A stretch of 64,000 nucleotides of DNA from Cellulophaga fucicola (GTDB lineage: Bacteria > Bacteroidota > Bacteroidia > Flavobacteriales > Flavobacteriaceae): NCBI RefSeq assembly GCF_900119145.1, contig NZ_FPIY01000001.1, forward strand, positions 1,116,001-1,180,000, given 5' to 3'. Shown one piece after another: positions 1 to 8,396 of this stretch (position 1 is its first letter; each line of letters opens with the position of its first letter). A model generated the notes under the pieces. The model saw nothing but the letters and a program-made list of their open reading frames with translations, was not told the origin of the DNA and made no database searches. The position numbers were made by a program, and so were the translations under genes.

Positions 1-1052
1 GGTGTATTTGCTTTATCACTTAAAAGCTGTAACCACTCATATTCGTTTTTAGCTGTAAATGCTTTAATTTTCTCTTTAGTATCTCCAGAGTTTATTCCTA
101 CTACAACCAAATTATCTTTATATTTTTCTTGAAATTCTTTTACTTGTGGCATTTCTGCTACGCAAGGCCCACACCATATTCCCCAAAAATCTATTAGCAC
201 ATACTTACCTTGTAAAGAACTTATATTAAACTCTTTACCAGATAATGTTGCTGTAGTTTTTATTGATGGTACAGGAGAACCATCTACAGTAGCTTTAATA
301 CCTTTTATACGCTCGGCAACATTTTTATAATCTGGGTATTCTGCTAAATCTGTAGATAAAGAATTAAATAACTCCTCTGCCTCCTCATTAGTTACTTGTG
401 TACGTAACATTAAATCGTTTAAATACCAAGCAGAAGCTATAGAATTAGGATTGCTTTTTATATGTTTTTTTAAGGCTTCTATAGATTTTTTAAAAATTGT
501 TTCTGCTTGTTTATCGTTTGCCTTTATTTTCACAGAATCTGTCTCATACGTATTTTTTACAGCTAAGTTTCCCATTTGGTTATACATTGGGTACATTAAC
601 TTGTTTACTGCTGCTAAACTGTTATTAAATTTATCTCCGCTTGGGTAAGCATCCATAAAATCTGTTGCTTCACCTGTTACAGTAACATTTGCTCCTGGAG
701 AAGCATAAAATGTTAAGTATGCACATTTTACAGGAAACATTCCACGGCCACCTTTTGGTTTCTTAAAAAGTTTATCATCTGGACCATTAAATCCTGGGTA
801 AACTCTAATTTGAGACAATTCTGAAATAGTGCTAGAAAAATTAAATTTACCATCTACAACAATTATTGAGTCTGATGGTGTAGTTCTAGTATACTCTTTA
901 TCTGGATGCCTGAAATATAAATTACCTACTAACCCTTTAATTTCTCCTTTTAAAGTAAATGTATTTTTAACGTCTTGCGCATTAATATCATTAGAAAATG
1001 ATACTAATACAATAGCAAGTAAGAATGTGATATTTTTGAATAGTTTAGACAT
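1..1052 (-). CDS. TlpA-family thioredoxin-like protein with DUF4369 domain (3' end beyond the left edge)
   Basis: Translating the minus strand from the ATG at 1050-1052 gives an open frame of about 350 residues that runs off the left edge, so the C-terminus is missing. It begins with a hydrophobic signal-like segment (MSKLFKNITFLLAIVLVSF). A beta-rich DUF4369-type region follows, then a helical middle, then a thioredoxin fold with the redox motif WCGPC near residues 293-297 (positions 162-176), preceded by the usual KYVLIDFWG strand. Family knowledge: such proteins are periplasmic thiol-disulfide oxidoreductases, often encoded beside SusC/SusD. The gene lies 139 bp downstream of susD on the same strand, but a terminator-like hairpin separates them, so it may have its own transcript. 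The substrate cannot be told. Confidence 0.85.
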   Translation of the reverse strand, partial: MSKLFKNITFLLAIVLVSFSNDINAQDVKNTFTLKGEIKGLVGNLYFRHPDKEYTRTTPSDSIIVVDGKFNFSSTISELSQIRVYPGFNGPDDKLFKKPKGGRGMFPVKCAYLTFYASPGANVTVTGEATDFMDAYPSGDKFNNSLAAVNKLMYPMYNQMGNLAVKNTYETDSVKIKANDKQAETIFKKSIEALKKHIKSNPNSIASAWYLNDLMLRTQVTNEEAEELFNSLSTDLAEYPDYKNVAERIKGIKATVDGSPVPSIKTTATLSGKEFNISSLQGKYVLIDFWGIWCGPCVAEMPQVKEFQEKYKDNLVVVGINSGDTKEKIKAFTAKNEYEWLQLLSDKANT

Positions 1053-1146
1053 AATGTTAGAATAAAAATGTTTTAAATGACGAAAAGTTATTGAATAAGA
1101 ACCCTATACCTATTATGTTTTGTACATACAAGTAGTCTTTAGCATA

Positions 1147-1182
1147 AAATAAAAAGGAAGCAACCAAAAAGGTTACTCCCTT
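1147..1182 (-). terminator. Intrinsic terminator after the first SusD gene
   Basis: On the minus strand a 12-bp stem (1171-1182 with 1154-1165, two G-U pairs, 5-base loop) is followed by a T-rich tract. It sits just past the susD stop at 1192 and so should end the fecR-susC-susD transcript. Confidence 0.6.
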
Positions 1183-1191
1183 TACCTATTT

Positions 1192-2718
1192 TTAATATTG
1201 ATTTTGTTTTAAAACACCGCCAGAGGCTATAATATCTGTCTCTGGAATTGGGCGAGCAAATTTTCTAGAATTTTTATCTAATGTAAAATTAATAGGTGTT
1301 TCTGATGATAAAACTGTACCACCGGTATATGGGTAAAAAGTTCTACTTAAAGTAACATCATCAGTAGCTACTTCGTTATTATTTAATCTTCTAATATCAT
1401 ACCACCTATGCACAAAAGGCATTTCTCTTCTGCGTTCTTCTAATACTTTAGTTAAAGCATCTTCTTGTGATGTTGCAAATAAATCTCTAACATTGGCAGG
1501 CGCACTTGCATCTATTCTATATCCTCTTAAAATATTTGCAGTTTGTATACCATCTGCCCAAGATCCTTGTCTTACTTGGCATTCTGCTTTTATTAATAAC
1601 ATTTCTGGTACAGACGGGCCACTTAAAATATCTGACTTAAAAAAGAAAATATAACCAGGATAACTAAATGCAGGGTTTACTGCTCCTCTATCATACGTAT
1701 AATCTTCTACAATATGATATTTGTAACGTAAGTCATAATCTTGATCATAAATACCTAAAAGATCTGTTGATGGGTAATAGTTCCATGAATAATTACTTAA
1801 AAATCTGTAGTAGTAAGATTCTCCCCACTCTAACTTATCTGTAGGAATAGTTTGCAAGTCATGCGTATAAGGATAATCTATATTTACTACCTCAGGATCT
1901 GGGTTAAAAATAGTTACAGGATTTGGTCTTGTAGAAAAGCTCATATCTGTATTATAATCTCTTAAAAAGTTATGCAAGTCTAATGCGTCTTCTGCATAAG
2001 ATTGTGCTTTAGTGTAATCATTTAATGCTAAATAATACCTAGCTGCAAAACCTAAAACGGCTACTGTACTTGCTCTCCAAGTTCTGTTTTGACCATTAAT
2101 AACCTCTAAATCCATATTTAACTCTAAAGCTATTTGTAAGTCTGTTTCTATTTGAGCATAAGTTTCTTCTAAAGTAGCCCTTTCTATATTTTCTTCAAAA
2201 CTAGTTGTTTGTTTTAAAGGTAAGCCTAACTCTGCTTTATTGCCATTAGTGTATGGCAAACAGTAAATATTTGCCATTTGAAAATAACTATACGCTCTTA
2301 TAAAATGAGCTTCGGCCTTTAATTGTTGTTTTTGAGTTTCAGATCCAGAAACATCTGATACATTTTGCAAAATTAAATTTGCTATAAATATTTTTTTCCA
2401 CTCTTGTGTCCAATATGGTCTAGTTGTAGTGGGTAAATATTCTGTATCCCAAGTGGCATAATGTACATTTGTTGTTGATATAGAAGCCGGTATACCATCA
2501 AACAAATCTGTGGTTAGTGCAAAATCATCTGTTCCAAAAATCAATTCAGATGCACCTTCTGCTGCAAAAGTGCTATAGTCATTTAACAAACTCTCTAAAT
2601 GGTCTATAGTTTCTGGCACTACAGATGTTGATTTTGAAGGGCTTTCCTCTAAAAAATCATTACAACTAACAGAAGCACCTACTAATACAATGCCTAATAT
2701 ATATTTATAAATTTTCAT
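1192..2718 (-). CDS. SusD/RagB-family nutrient-binding outer-membrane lipoprotein
   Basis: The 508-residue product starts with a lipoprotein signal (MKIYKYILGIVLVGASVSC), giving a lipidated Cys at residue 19. The FLEESPSKST stretch after it is typical of SusD N-termini. The body shows the TPR-like helical SusD_N features (AEAHFIRAYSYFQMANIY near residue 140) and a SusD C-terminal region with RRREMPFVHRWYDIRRL near residue 430. SusD proteins cap a SusC channel on the cell surface and present a ligand to it. The gene starts 12 bp after susC and is surely co-transcribed. The ligand is unknown. No polysaccharide lyase or glycoside hydrolase lies nearby, so a glycan is not specially indicated. Confidence 0.93.
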   Translation of the reverse strand: MKIYKYILGIVLVGASVSCNDFLEESPSKSTSVVPETIDHLESLLNDYSTFAAEGASELIFGTDDFALTTDLFDGIPASISTTNVHYATWDTEYLPTTTRPYWTQEWKKIFIANLILQNVSDVSGSETQKQQLKAEAHFIRAYSYFQMANIYCLPYTNGNKAELGLPLKQTTSFEENIERATLEETYAQIETDLQIALELNMDLEVINGQNRTWRASTVAVLGFAARYYLALNDYTKAQSYAEDALDLHNFLRDYNTDMSFSTRPNPVTIFNPDPEVVNIDYPYTHDLQTIPTDKLEWGESYYYRFLSNYSWNYYPSTDLLGIYDQDYDLRYKYHIVEDYTYDRGAVNPAFSYPGYIFFFKSDILSGPSVPEMLLIKAECQVRQGSWADGIQTANILRGYRIDASAPANVRDLFATSQEDALTKVLEERRREMPFVHRWYDIRRLNNNEVATDDVTLSRTFYPYTGGTVLSSETPINFTLDKNSRKFARPIPETDIIASGGVLKQNQY

Positions 2719-2730
2719 AGTTTCCTTAAT

Positions 2731-5700
2731 TTAAAAGTTAAAATTTAATCCAAAAGTTAATGAGCTCTGCAAGCGTAAACCTCCTTTAGGATATTCAGGA
2801 TCTTCTCCAAAATCATTAAACAAAATAGTACCTACGTTGTTTGCTTGTGCATAAAAACGCATACTATTAACACCCATTTTTTGAGTAACTTTTGAAGGTA
2901 AAGAGTATGATAAACTTATTTCTTGAAATCTTATATGTGATGCATCTTCCGTTAAATAATCCATATAAGGATAATAACGTTCATAAAAATAGTATCTACC
3001 TTCTTCCTCAGGAATAGGGATAATGCTGTTTGGGTCTCCATTAACAACCTCACTATATTTTTCATTTATTTGAGAATTACCTCTTATAACACTTGGGTAA
3101 TTAAAGCTTTGTCTTTTAAACACATGACCAAATTTACCTGTTACAATAAATGAAAAATCAAAATCATAAATTTTAAAAGAGTTTCTCATACCTACAGTTG
3201 TAGGAGCCACAAGTGTACCTTGTGCTTTCATAAACTCTCTAGAGTCTCCTTGAGCAAAATTAATTACTGTAACAGCTTCTCCGTTTTCTCCAATAACAGA
3301 TGGTTTTAGCACTGGGTTAGCTTCTGACCCCACATTGGTTAAACCTGCGTACTGAAAAGACCATAAAGTATTTGCATCATAACCTTCTACATAAGATGTT
3401 GTAGGACCACCATATAATTCATAAGATTGGTAATTGGTTTTAAAAAAACTATTTATTTCATTTTTATTGTGTGCAAAATTTACAGAACCAGACCAAACAA
3501 TATCATTATTTTTTATTGGTAATGTTGTACCTAAAGTAACCTCTATACCCTTATTAAGCATTTCTCCATTATTAAACTTTTGGTTAGTTGTACCATTAAC
3601 AGATGCTATAGATTGATTCACAATTAAATCAAAACTTTGCTTATTGTAAACATCAACAGATCCAAAAAGTTTACTTCTAAATAATGAAAAATCTACTCCA
3701 AAGTTTAATGTTTTTGTTTTTTCCCATCTAAGTGTTGGGTTTCCAAAACTAGAAATAGTTGCCGTATTTTCTTGTGTAAACACATTTAAAGATGGGTTTA
3801 CATTAATTAATGGTTTAAAAGAAGTAGACCTATCTACATTACCATTAAAACCGTATGTTGCTCTAAGGTTTAACCTGTTTAACCAAGTAGCACCAGTTAA
3901 AAAGTCTTCTTTATGCGCTTTCCAACTACCACCTACAGACCAAAAAGGGTTGTACCTAAATGAAGGGTCATCTGTTATTAGGTTTGATGCATCTGTTCTG
4001 TAACTACCTGTTACAGTGTACTTGTTATTAAAAGTATACCCTAAGTTACCAAACAAAGAAAAGAACCTGTTTGTATACTCTTGGTATGTAGTTGTTGGTG
4101 TTATATTAAACGGATAAAAGAAACTAGCATAACGTAATGGATAACCATTCCACATACTTGCAGTTTCTACAGGATTTAATAGTTCTGATGATGCTAAAGT
4201 TTCATCATTATAACCAAAAGAATCTGGGTGTATTGTACTAGTTGTTACTCTGTTAGACAGCTCTGTACCTGCTATAAAACTTATAGTATGCTTGTCTGCA
4301 AATGTTTTATTAAAGTTTAACTGATTTCTAAAGTTATATGAATTTACTGTTGTTTCAGATTTTTTTAAAACACCTCCTGTAGGCACATTCTGTGTTGGAA
4401 CGGTATTATAATCGTAATTCCAACCAGATGTTTCATTTACAAACTGACGAACATCAAACGTTTTTTCATTATAGTAATTATCTACGTTAGTCTTAAAAAT
4501 TTCATATTGTATTTTAGAAGATACAGAAAGGCCATCTATAATTTTAAAATTTAAACCTGCCTGTATACGGGTATTTAAACTTTTTGTAGAAAAATCTCTG
4601 TTTTCTACTTCTGTAATTGGGTTGTAAGACCAATCTGAATATGGAAAAGCTTCTGTAGGCACAAACATATCAAAATTTGGTTGGTAATATTTTAGGTATG
4701 ATAAATCATTATAACCACCATCTTCATTAACCAACATATCCCAAGGAGCTAAAGATCTTATTGTACTAAGCATATCTCCTTCTCCATATATATTTTGCGT
4801 ACCAGAGTTATTTCTTACATCTCTGTACTGAAACATACCCGCAAAATCAAAATCTAACCTATCATTTACTTTTATTTTACTAGTATAGTTTATAAGGTAT
4901 TTATTTTGCTCATCTCCTTGAAAAAAAGTGCTGCTATCCTCAAACAATAATGACAAGTTGTTTTTCATAGTCTCACTACCTCCTGCTACACTTATGTTAT
5001 ACTGCTTTGTTATTGGTGCATTAAGCAAATAATTTTCTATTTGGTCTCTATTATTTAAACCAGATAAAGCAGCTAATTGAGCATCTCTTTCTTCATTAGT
5101 AATTCTCCCTAAACGAGCTTCGTTCATTGCTGTTAAAGGCAATGAATATGCCTGTAAATTAAAAACTGTTCCTCCTTGAGGTCCGCCAATAATACTACCA
5201 AAGAAATCCGAATCAAAAGAACGTTTTTCATAAGCAATAATATCACTTGCCGGAGCAGATGCAATAATATAGTCTAAGTCTAACTTGCTAGATGTTTTAA
5301 TAAATGTATTAGCAGATATTGTTGTTTTACCCTGTTTCGCTTTTTTTGTTGTTACAACAATTACACCATTTGCAGATTTTGCTCCCCAAATAGATGCTGC
5401 TGCTGCATCTTTTAAAACAGTAATGCTTTCTACGTCGTTAGGGTTAATAGTTTCAAAACCATCTTCTATAGGAAAGCCATCTAAAACAATTAAAGGTTGT
5501 TGGTCTGCAAATAAACTAGACTGACCTCTTATTTGAAAATCTATACTACCATCTGAATTAATTGTACTTTGTAAACCCGCAACCATACCAACTAATCTTT
5601 CTGATATACTAGATGCCGGCTTCTCTAATTGACTTTTTTTAATTGTCTCAAAAGCACCAGTAGATCTCTCTTCTGAGATTTGCTGATAACCTGTAGAAAT

Positions 5701-6345
5701 TACTGTAACCTCATCTAAAACATTTACGTTTTCTTTTAAAACTACATTAATTACACTTTCATTTTCCTTAACCTTTATTTTTTGAGTAAGATAACCCACG
5801 TAAGAAAAACTTAATACATCACCTGCTTTGGCTTTAATTAAGTAATTACCATCAAAATCTGTAGTAACACCATTTGTTGTACCCTCTACTAGTATTGTTA
5901 CACCTAATAATGGTGACGTATTTTCATCTAACACCTTACCAGTTATTTGTAATTGCTGATTAATAGATGAATTGCCAGGTTTTTTTACTATTACAATTGT
6001 TTTGTTTGGTAAAAACTCATAAGACACATCACTATTTTCTAGTGTTTTATCTAATAATGCATTAGCCTTTATGATTCCTTTATGTAGCGCCACTTTTGGA
6101 TAAGCATCAAAAAAACCTTCACTATAAATAAACTTATAGTCGGTTTGTTCCATTATAATATCAAAAACCATATCTACACTAACAACAGCATCTGCTTTAA
6201 TATTAATTTTAGCATTCTGCGAAAGCACATCTGTAGTTGTGAAACTAAAAATAGTGGTACACCATAAAAGGATAAAAGCTTTCATAATTTTCAATAGTAG
6301 TTTCCTTCCGGAATGGAAGAAAACATTTTTTAATTTAATTTTCAT
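2731..6345 (-). CDS. SusC/RagA-family TonB-dependent transporter with N-terminal STN signalling domain
   Basis: The 1204-residue protein carries a signal segment (inner MKAFILLWCTTIFSFTTT; a start at the inner Met is possible). A secretin/TonB short N-terminal domain follows (about residues 50-120, with TDYKFIYSEGFF), then a carboxypeptidase-regulatory-like domain (about 133-215, TDFDGNYLIKAKAGDVLSFSYVGY). A plug domain with the SusC signature QPLIVLDGFPIEDGFETINP and ASIWGAKSANGVIVVTTKK comes next, then a long beta-barrel ending in aromatic FGLNFNF. In known systems the STN domain contacts FecR-like anti-sigma factors across the periplasm. The next gene upstream encodes exactly such a FecR, so transport and transcription are likely coupled here. 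It pairs with the SusD gene 12 bp downstream. Confidence 0.95.
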   Translation of the reverse strand: MKIKLKNVFFHSGRKLLLKIMKAFILLWCTTIFSFTTTDVLSQNAKINIKADAVVSVDMVFDIIMEQTDYKFIYSEGFFDAYPKVALHKGIIKANALLDKTLENSDVSYEFLPNKTIVIVKKPGNSSINQQLQITGKVLDENTSPLLGVTILVEGTTNGVTTDFDGNYLIKAKAGDVLSFSYVGYLTQKIKVKENESVINVVLKENVNVLDEVTVISTGYQQISEERSTGAFETIKKSQLEKPASSISERLVGMVAGLQSTINSDGSIDFQIRGQSSLFADQQPLIVLDGFPIEDGFETINPNDVESITVLKDAAAASIWGAKSANGVIVVTTKKAKQGKTTISANTFIKTSSKLDLDYIIASAPASDIIAYEKRSFDSDFFGSIIGGPQGGTVFNLQAYSLPLTAMNEARLGRITNEERDAQLAALSGLNNRDQIENYLLNAPITKQYNISVAGGSETMKNNLSLLFEDSSTFFQGDEQNKYLINYTSKIKVNDRLDFDFAGMFQYRDVRNNSGTQNIYGEGDMLSTIRSLAPWDMLVNEDGGYNDLSYLKYYQPNFDMFVPTEAFPYSDWSYNPITEVENRDFSTKSLNTRIQAGLNFKIIDGLSVSSKIQYEIFKTNVDNYYNEKTFDVRQFVNETSGWNYDYNTVPTQNVPTGGVLKKSETTVNSYNFRNQLNFNKTFADKHTISFIAGTELSNRVTTSTIHPDSFGYNDETLASSELLNPVETASMWNGYPLRYASFFYPFNITPTTTYQEYTNRFFSLFGNLGYTFNNKYTVTGSYRTDASNLITDDPSFRYNPFWSVGGSWKAHKEDFLTGATWLNRLNLRATYGFNGNVDRSTSFKPLINVNPSLNVFTQENTATISSFGNPTLRWEKTKTLNFGVDFSLFRSKLFGSVDVYNKQSFDLIVNQSIASVNGTTNQKFNNGEMLNKGIEVTLGTTLPIKNNDIVWSGSVNFAHNKNEINSFFKTNYQSYELYGGPTTSYVEGYDANTLWSFQYAGLTNVGSEANPVLKPSVIGENGEAVTVINFAQGDSREFMKAQGTLVAPTTVGMRNSFKIYDFDFSFIVTGKFGHVFKRQSFNYPSVIRGNSQINEKYSEVVNGDPNSIIPIPEEEGRYYFYERYYPYMDYLTEDASHIRFQEISLSYSLPSKVTQKMGVNSMRFYAQANNVGTILFNDFGEDPEYPKGGLRLQSSLTFGLNFNF

Positions 6346-6443
6346 AAATTTGAGTGTTTTTTGGTTAGTTATTAATTAATCGAGATTCAAATAAAAACGG
6401 GGGATAAAGTGTTATTCTTTGGACGGCATAAACTTTGTTCCCT

Positions 6444-7622
6444 TTATTTTATGTAAATAATTCTATTTTTTATTTCATAGGCATTTATATTACTTGTGTT
6501 TTTAATAATTTGTAAAATTGTTTCTATATCCTGTGTTTTTCCCAGTACTCCTTTAAAATTAATATTCTCTAGCTTTTTGTTTTCAAAAACTACATCTACA
6601 TCATACCATCTAGATAGTACTTTCATTATTTCTTTTAAAGACTTATTTTTAAAGTTAAAATGACCCTGTCTCCAAGCAATTTCATTTTCTACATTAACAT
6701 TATAAACTTCTACTTTTTGAGCAATACCATTGGCTATTACAGCTTGTTGTCCTGGCAGCATGTCTGCATTATAAGCTCCGTTTTCTAAAACAATATGTCC
6801 CTCTACCAGAGTAGAATAAATAAAAGATTCATCTTTATAAGCTTTAATGTTAAATTCAGTTCCTAAAACAGCAATGTTTTGTTGGTTTGTTATTACATTA
6901 AAACCATCTCCATTATGATTTTCACTAGAAGAAACATCAAAATAAGCTTCTCCATATACTAATTCTACAGATCTAGGTTCACCTTCTATAAAATGAACAG
7001 GATATTTTAACTTAGACTCAGAGTTTAACCAAACCTTTGTGCCATCTGCTAATTGCAAGGCAAACTCCCCGCCTCTTGGTATTGTTAATGAGTTATAAAT
7101 TAATTTATCTTTTTTACCTTCACTAGATACGTAAGTAAGTTCTTCTCCATTACTTGTTGCAGTACCTAAATTTACTTTTTTACCGTTTTCTAAAACTATT
7201 AAAGATCCGTCTTCTAAAGAAAGTGTTGCTTTAGTAGAACCAGCCTCTATTTTATTAGCTACAACAGTAGGTGCAACAGTTGTTTTGTTTAATAAAGAAG
7301 ATTTAAAAAACAATGCTGTAATTAATACTCCTGCAAACATAGCCGCCGCCGCATACTTTACTAGCTTAATAACTTTTGCTGTTCTTACCTCTCTTTTATG
7401 ATCTGCAATTGCTTTTAACAATACTTGTTTTGTTTTTGTAGAGTCAAATTTTTGTAATGCAATATCTGCTGCAACATTTACTTTTATAAAATCTTCTAGA
7501 ACCTTTTGGTTGTCTAAATCTTGGTTTAGTAACTTATCTAAACCTTCTAATTCTTTTTTAGACGACTCCCTTGTAAGATACTTAGCTATTAATTTATCTA
7601 GTTTTGAAACTTTTTTCTTCAT
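6444..7622 (-). CDS. FecR-family anti-sigma factor
   Basis: The 392-residue protein has a cytoplasmic N-terminal helix region that would bind the sigma factor (DKLIAKYLTRESSKKELEGL) and one transmembrane segment near residues 90-108 (AAAAMFAGVLITALFF). A periplasmic FecR domain follows, with the strong motif VPRGGEFALQLADGTKVWLN and then VELVYGEAYFDVSS. The C-terminal DUF4974-type domain contains the W-R-Q-G-H-F-N-F and LSRWYDVDVVFEN motifs. By analogy with FecIR, it holds the ECF sigma factor inactive until the STN domain of the cognate SusC signals. It lies 98 bp upstream of susC on the same strand and 110 bp from the divergent sigma gene. Confidence 0.93.
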   Translation of the reverse strand: MKKKVSKLDKLIAKYLTRESSKKELEGLDKLLNQDLDNQKVLEDFIKVNVAADIALQKFDSTKTKQVLLKAIADHKREVRTAKVIKLVKYAAAAMFAGVLITALFFKSSLLNKTTVAPTVVANKIEAGSTKATLSLEDGSLIVLENGKKVNLGTATSNGEELTYVSSEGKKDKLIYNSLTIPRGGEFALQLADGTKVWLNSESKLKYPVHFIEGEPRSVELVYGEAYFDVSSSENHNGDGFNVITNQQNIAVLGTEFNIKAYKDESFIYSTLVEGHIVLENGAYNADMLPGQQAVIANGIAQKVEVYNVNVENEIAWRQGHFNFKNKSLKEIMKVLSRWYDVDVVFENKKLENINFKGVLGKTQDIETILQIIKNTSNINAYEIKNRIIYIK

Positions 7623-7732
7623 TATATTTCTAACATATATATCTTAATACGTAAGCATTTTACATAACCCTAACATTTTATTAAACTTTTTTATATATTG
7701 GCAACATATTTAACCAATTATTGTCTTTTTAT

Positions 7733-8341
7733 ATGAGTCCCCCATTAAATAGCGACATTAATTTTATAAATGCATTAAAGTCTGGTGATGCTTCGGCATA
7801 CAATAAATTAGTTAACAACTATCATCAAAAACTTTGTGTTTATGCCTATAACCTTGCCCACGACCGGAGCGAGGCAGAAGATATTGTCCAAAATGTTTTT
7901 ATGAGAGTTTGGCGAAAGAGAGATAAGTTAAAAGCTGATTTTTCTTTACAAAGCTTTTTATACAAATCTGTTTATAACGAATTTATAGATCACTACCGTA
8001 AGCAAAAAAGTGTTTTTCCGTTAGAGAAAAAATATTTAGACGCATTTCATACCTTAGTTGAAGAAACAGATGTCTCTTCTTTTGATATTCTTATAAAAAA
8101 AGTAAAACAAGAAATACAAAATTTACCTCCAAAGTGTAAAAAAGTATTTTTATTAAGCAAACAAGAAGGTTTAACCAATATAGAGATTGCTGAATATTTA
8201 GAAATTTCTATTAAAACGGTTGAAGCACAAATTACAAAAGCCTTTTATATATTAAGAACTAAGATCAATAAAACAGATAGCAACGTCTTTTTGTATTTAT
8301 CTGTTCTAAAATTAAAAAAAGTACTTCTCTTTAAAAGCTAA
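7733..8341 (+). CDS. ECF sigma factor (FecI-like, sigma-70 family)
   Basis: I place the start at the ATG at 7733 (202 residues). The longer frame from TTG at 7721 adds only MSFY-like residues. Region 2 is clear (VNNYHQKLCVYAYNLAHDRSEAEDIVQNVFMRVWRKRDKL read in pieces, near residues 23-63), as is region 4 with its helix-turn-helix (LPPKCKKVFLLSKQEGLTN and IAEYLEISIKTVEAQI, near 130-170). Such factors drive expression of FecR/SusC/SusD loci in Bacteroidota. Unusually it is divergent from its fecR rather than directly upstream on the same strand. The C-terminal tail (LYLSVLKLKKVLLF) is hydrophobic, which is common in this subfamily. Confidence 0.92.
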   Translation: MSPPLNSDINFINALKSGDASAYNKLVNNYHQKLCVYAYNLAHDRSEAEDIVQNVFMRVWRKRDKLKADFSLQSFLYKSVYNEFIDHYRKQKSVFPLEKKYLDAFHTLVEETDVSSFDILIKKVKQEIQNLPPKCKKVFLLSKQEGLTNIEIAEYLEISIKTVEAQITKAFYILRTKINKTDSNVFLYLSVLKLKKVLLFKS

Positions 8342-8343
8342 AA

Positions 8344-8367
8344 GGGTGTAACAAAACTGCTACACCC
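8344..8367. terminator. Hairpin between convergent genes
   Basis: A 7-bp GC-containing stem (GGGTGTA at 8344-8350 with TACACCC at 8361-8367, 10-base loop) lies between the convergent sigma and phosphatase genes. No clean T-tract follows on the plus strand. The minus strand is T-rich beyond it, so it could end the phosphatase transcript. Confidence 0.45.
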
Positions 8368-8396
8368 AATTAACTAAAAAACGAATTACTAAAAAA

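Noticed and set aside
7721-7732. Longer start (TTG) for the first sigma factor
   Set aside because: It adds four residues only; the ATG at 7733 is preferred. The same reasoning removed TTG-based extensions at 31955, 36139 and 51990.
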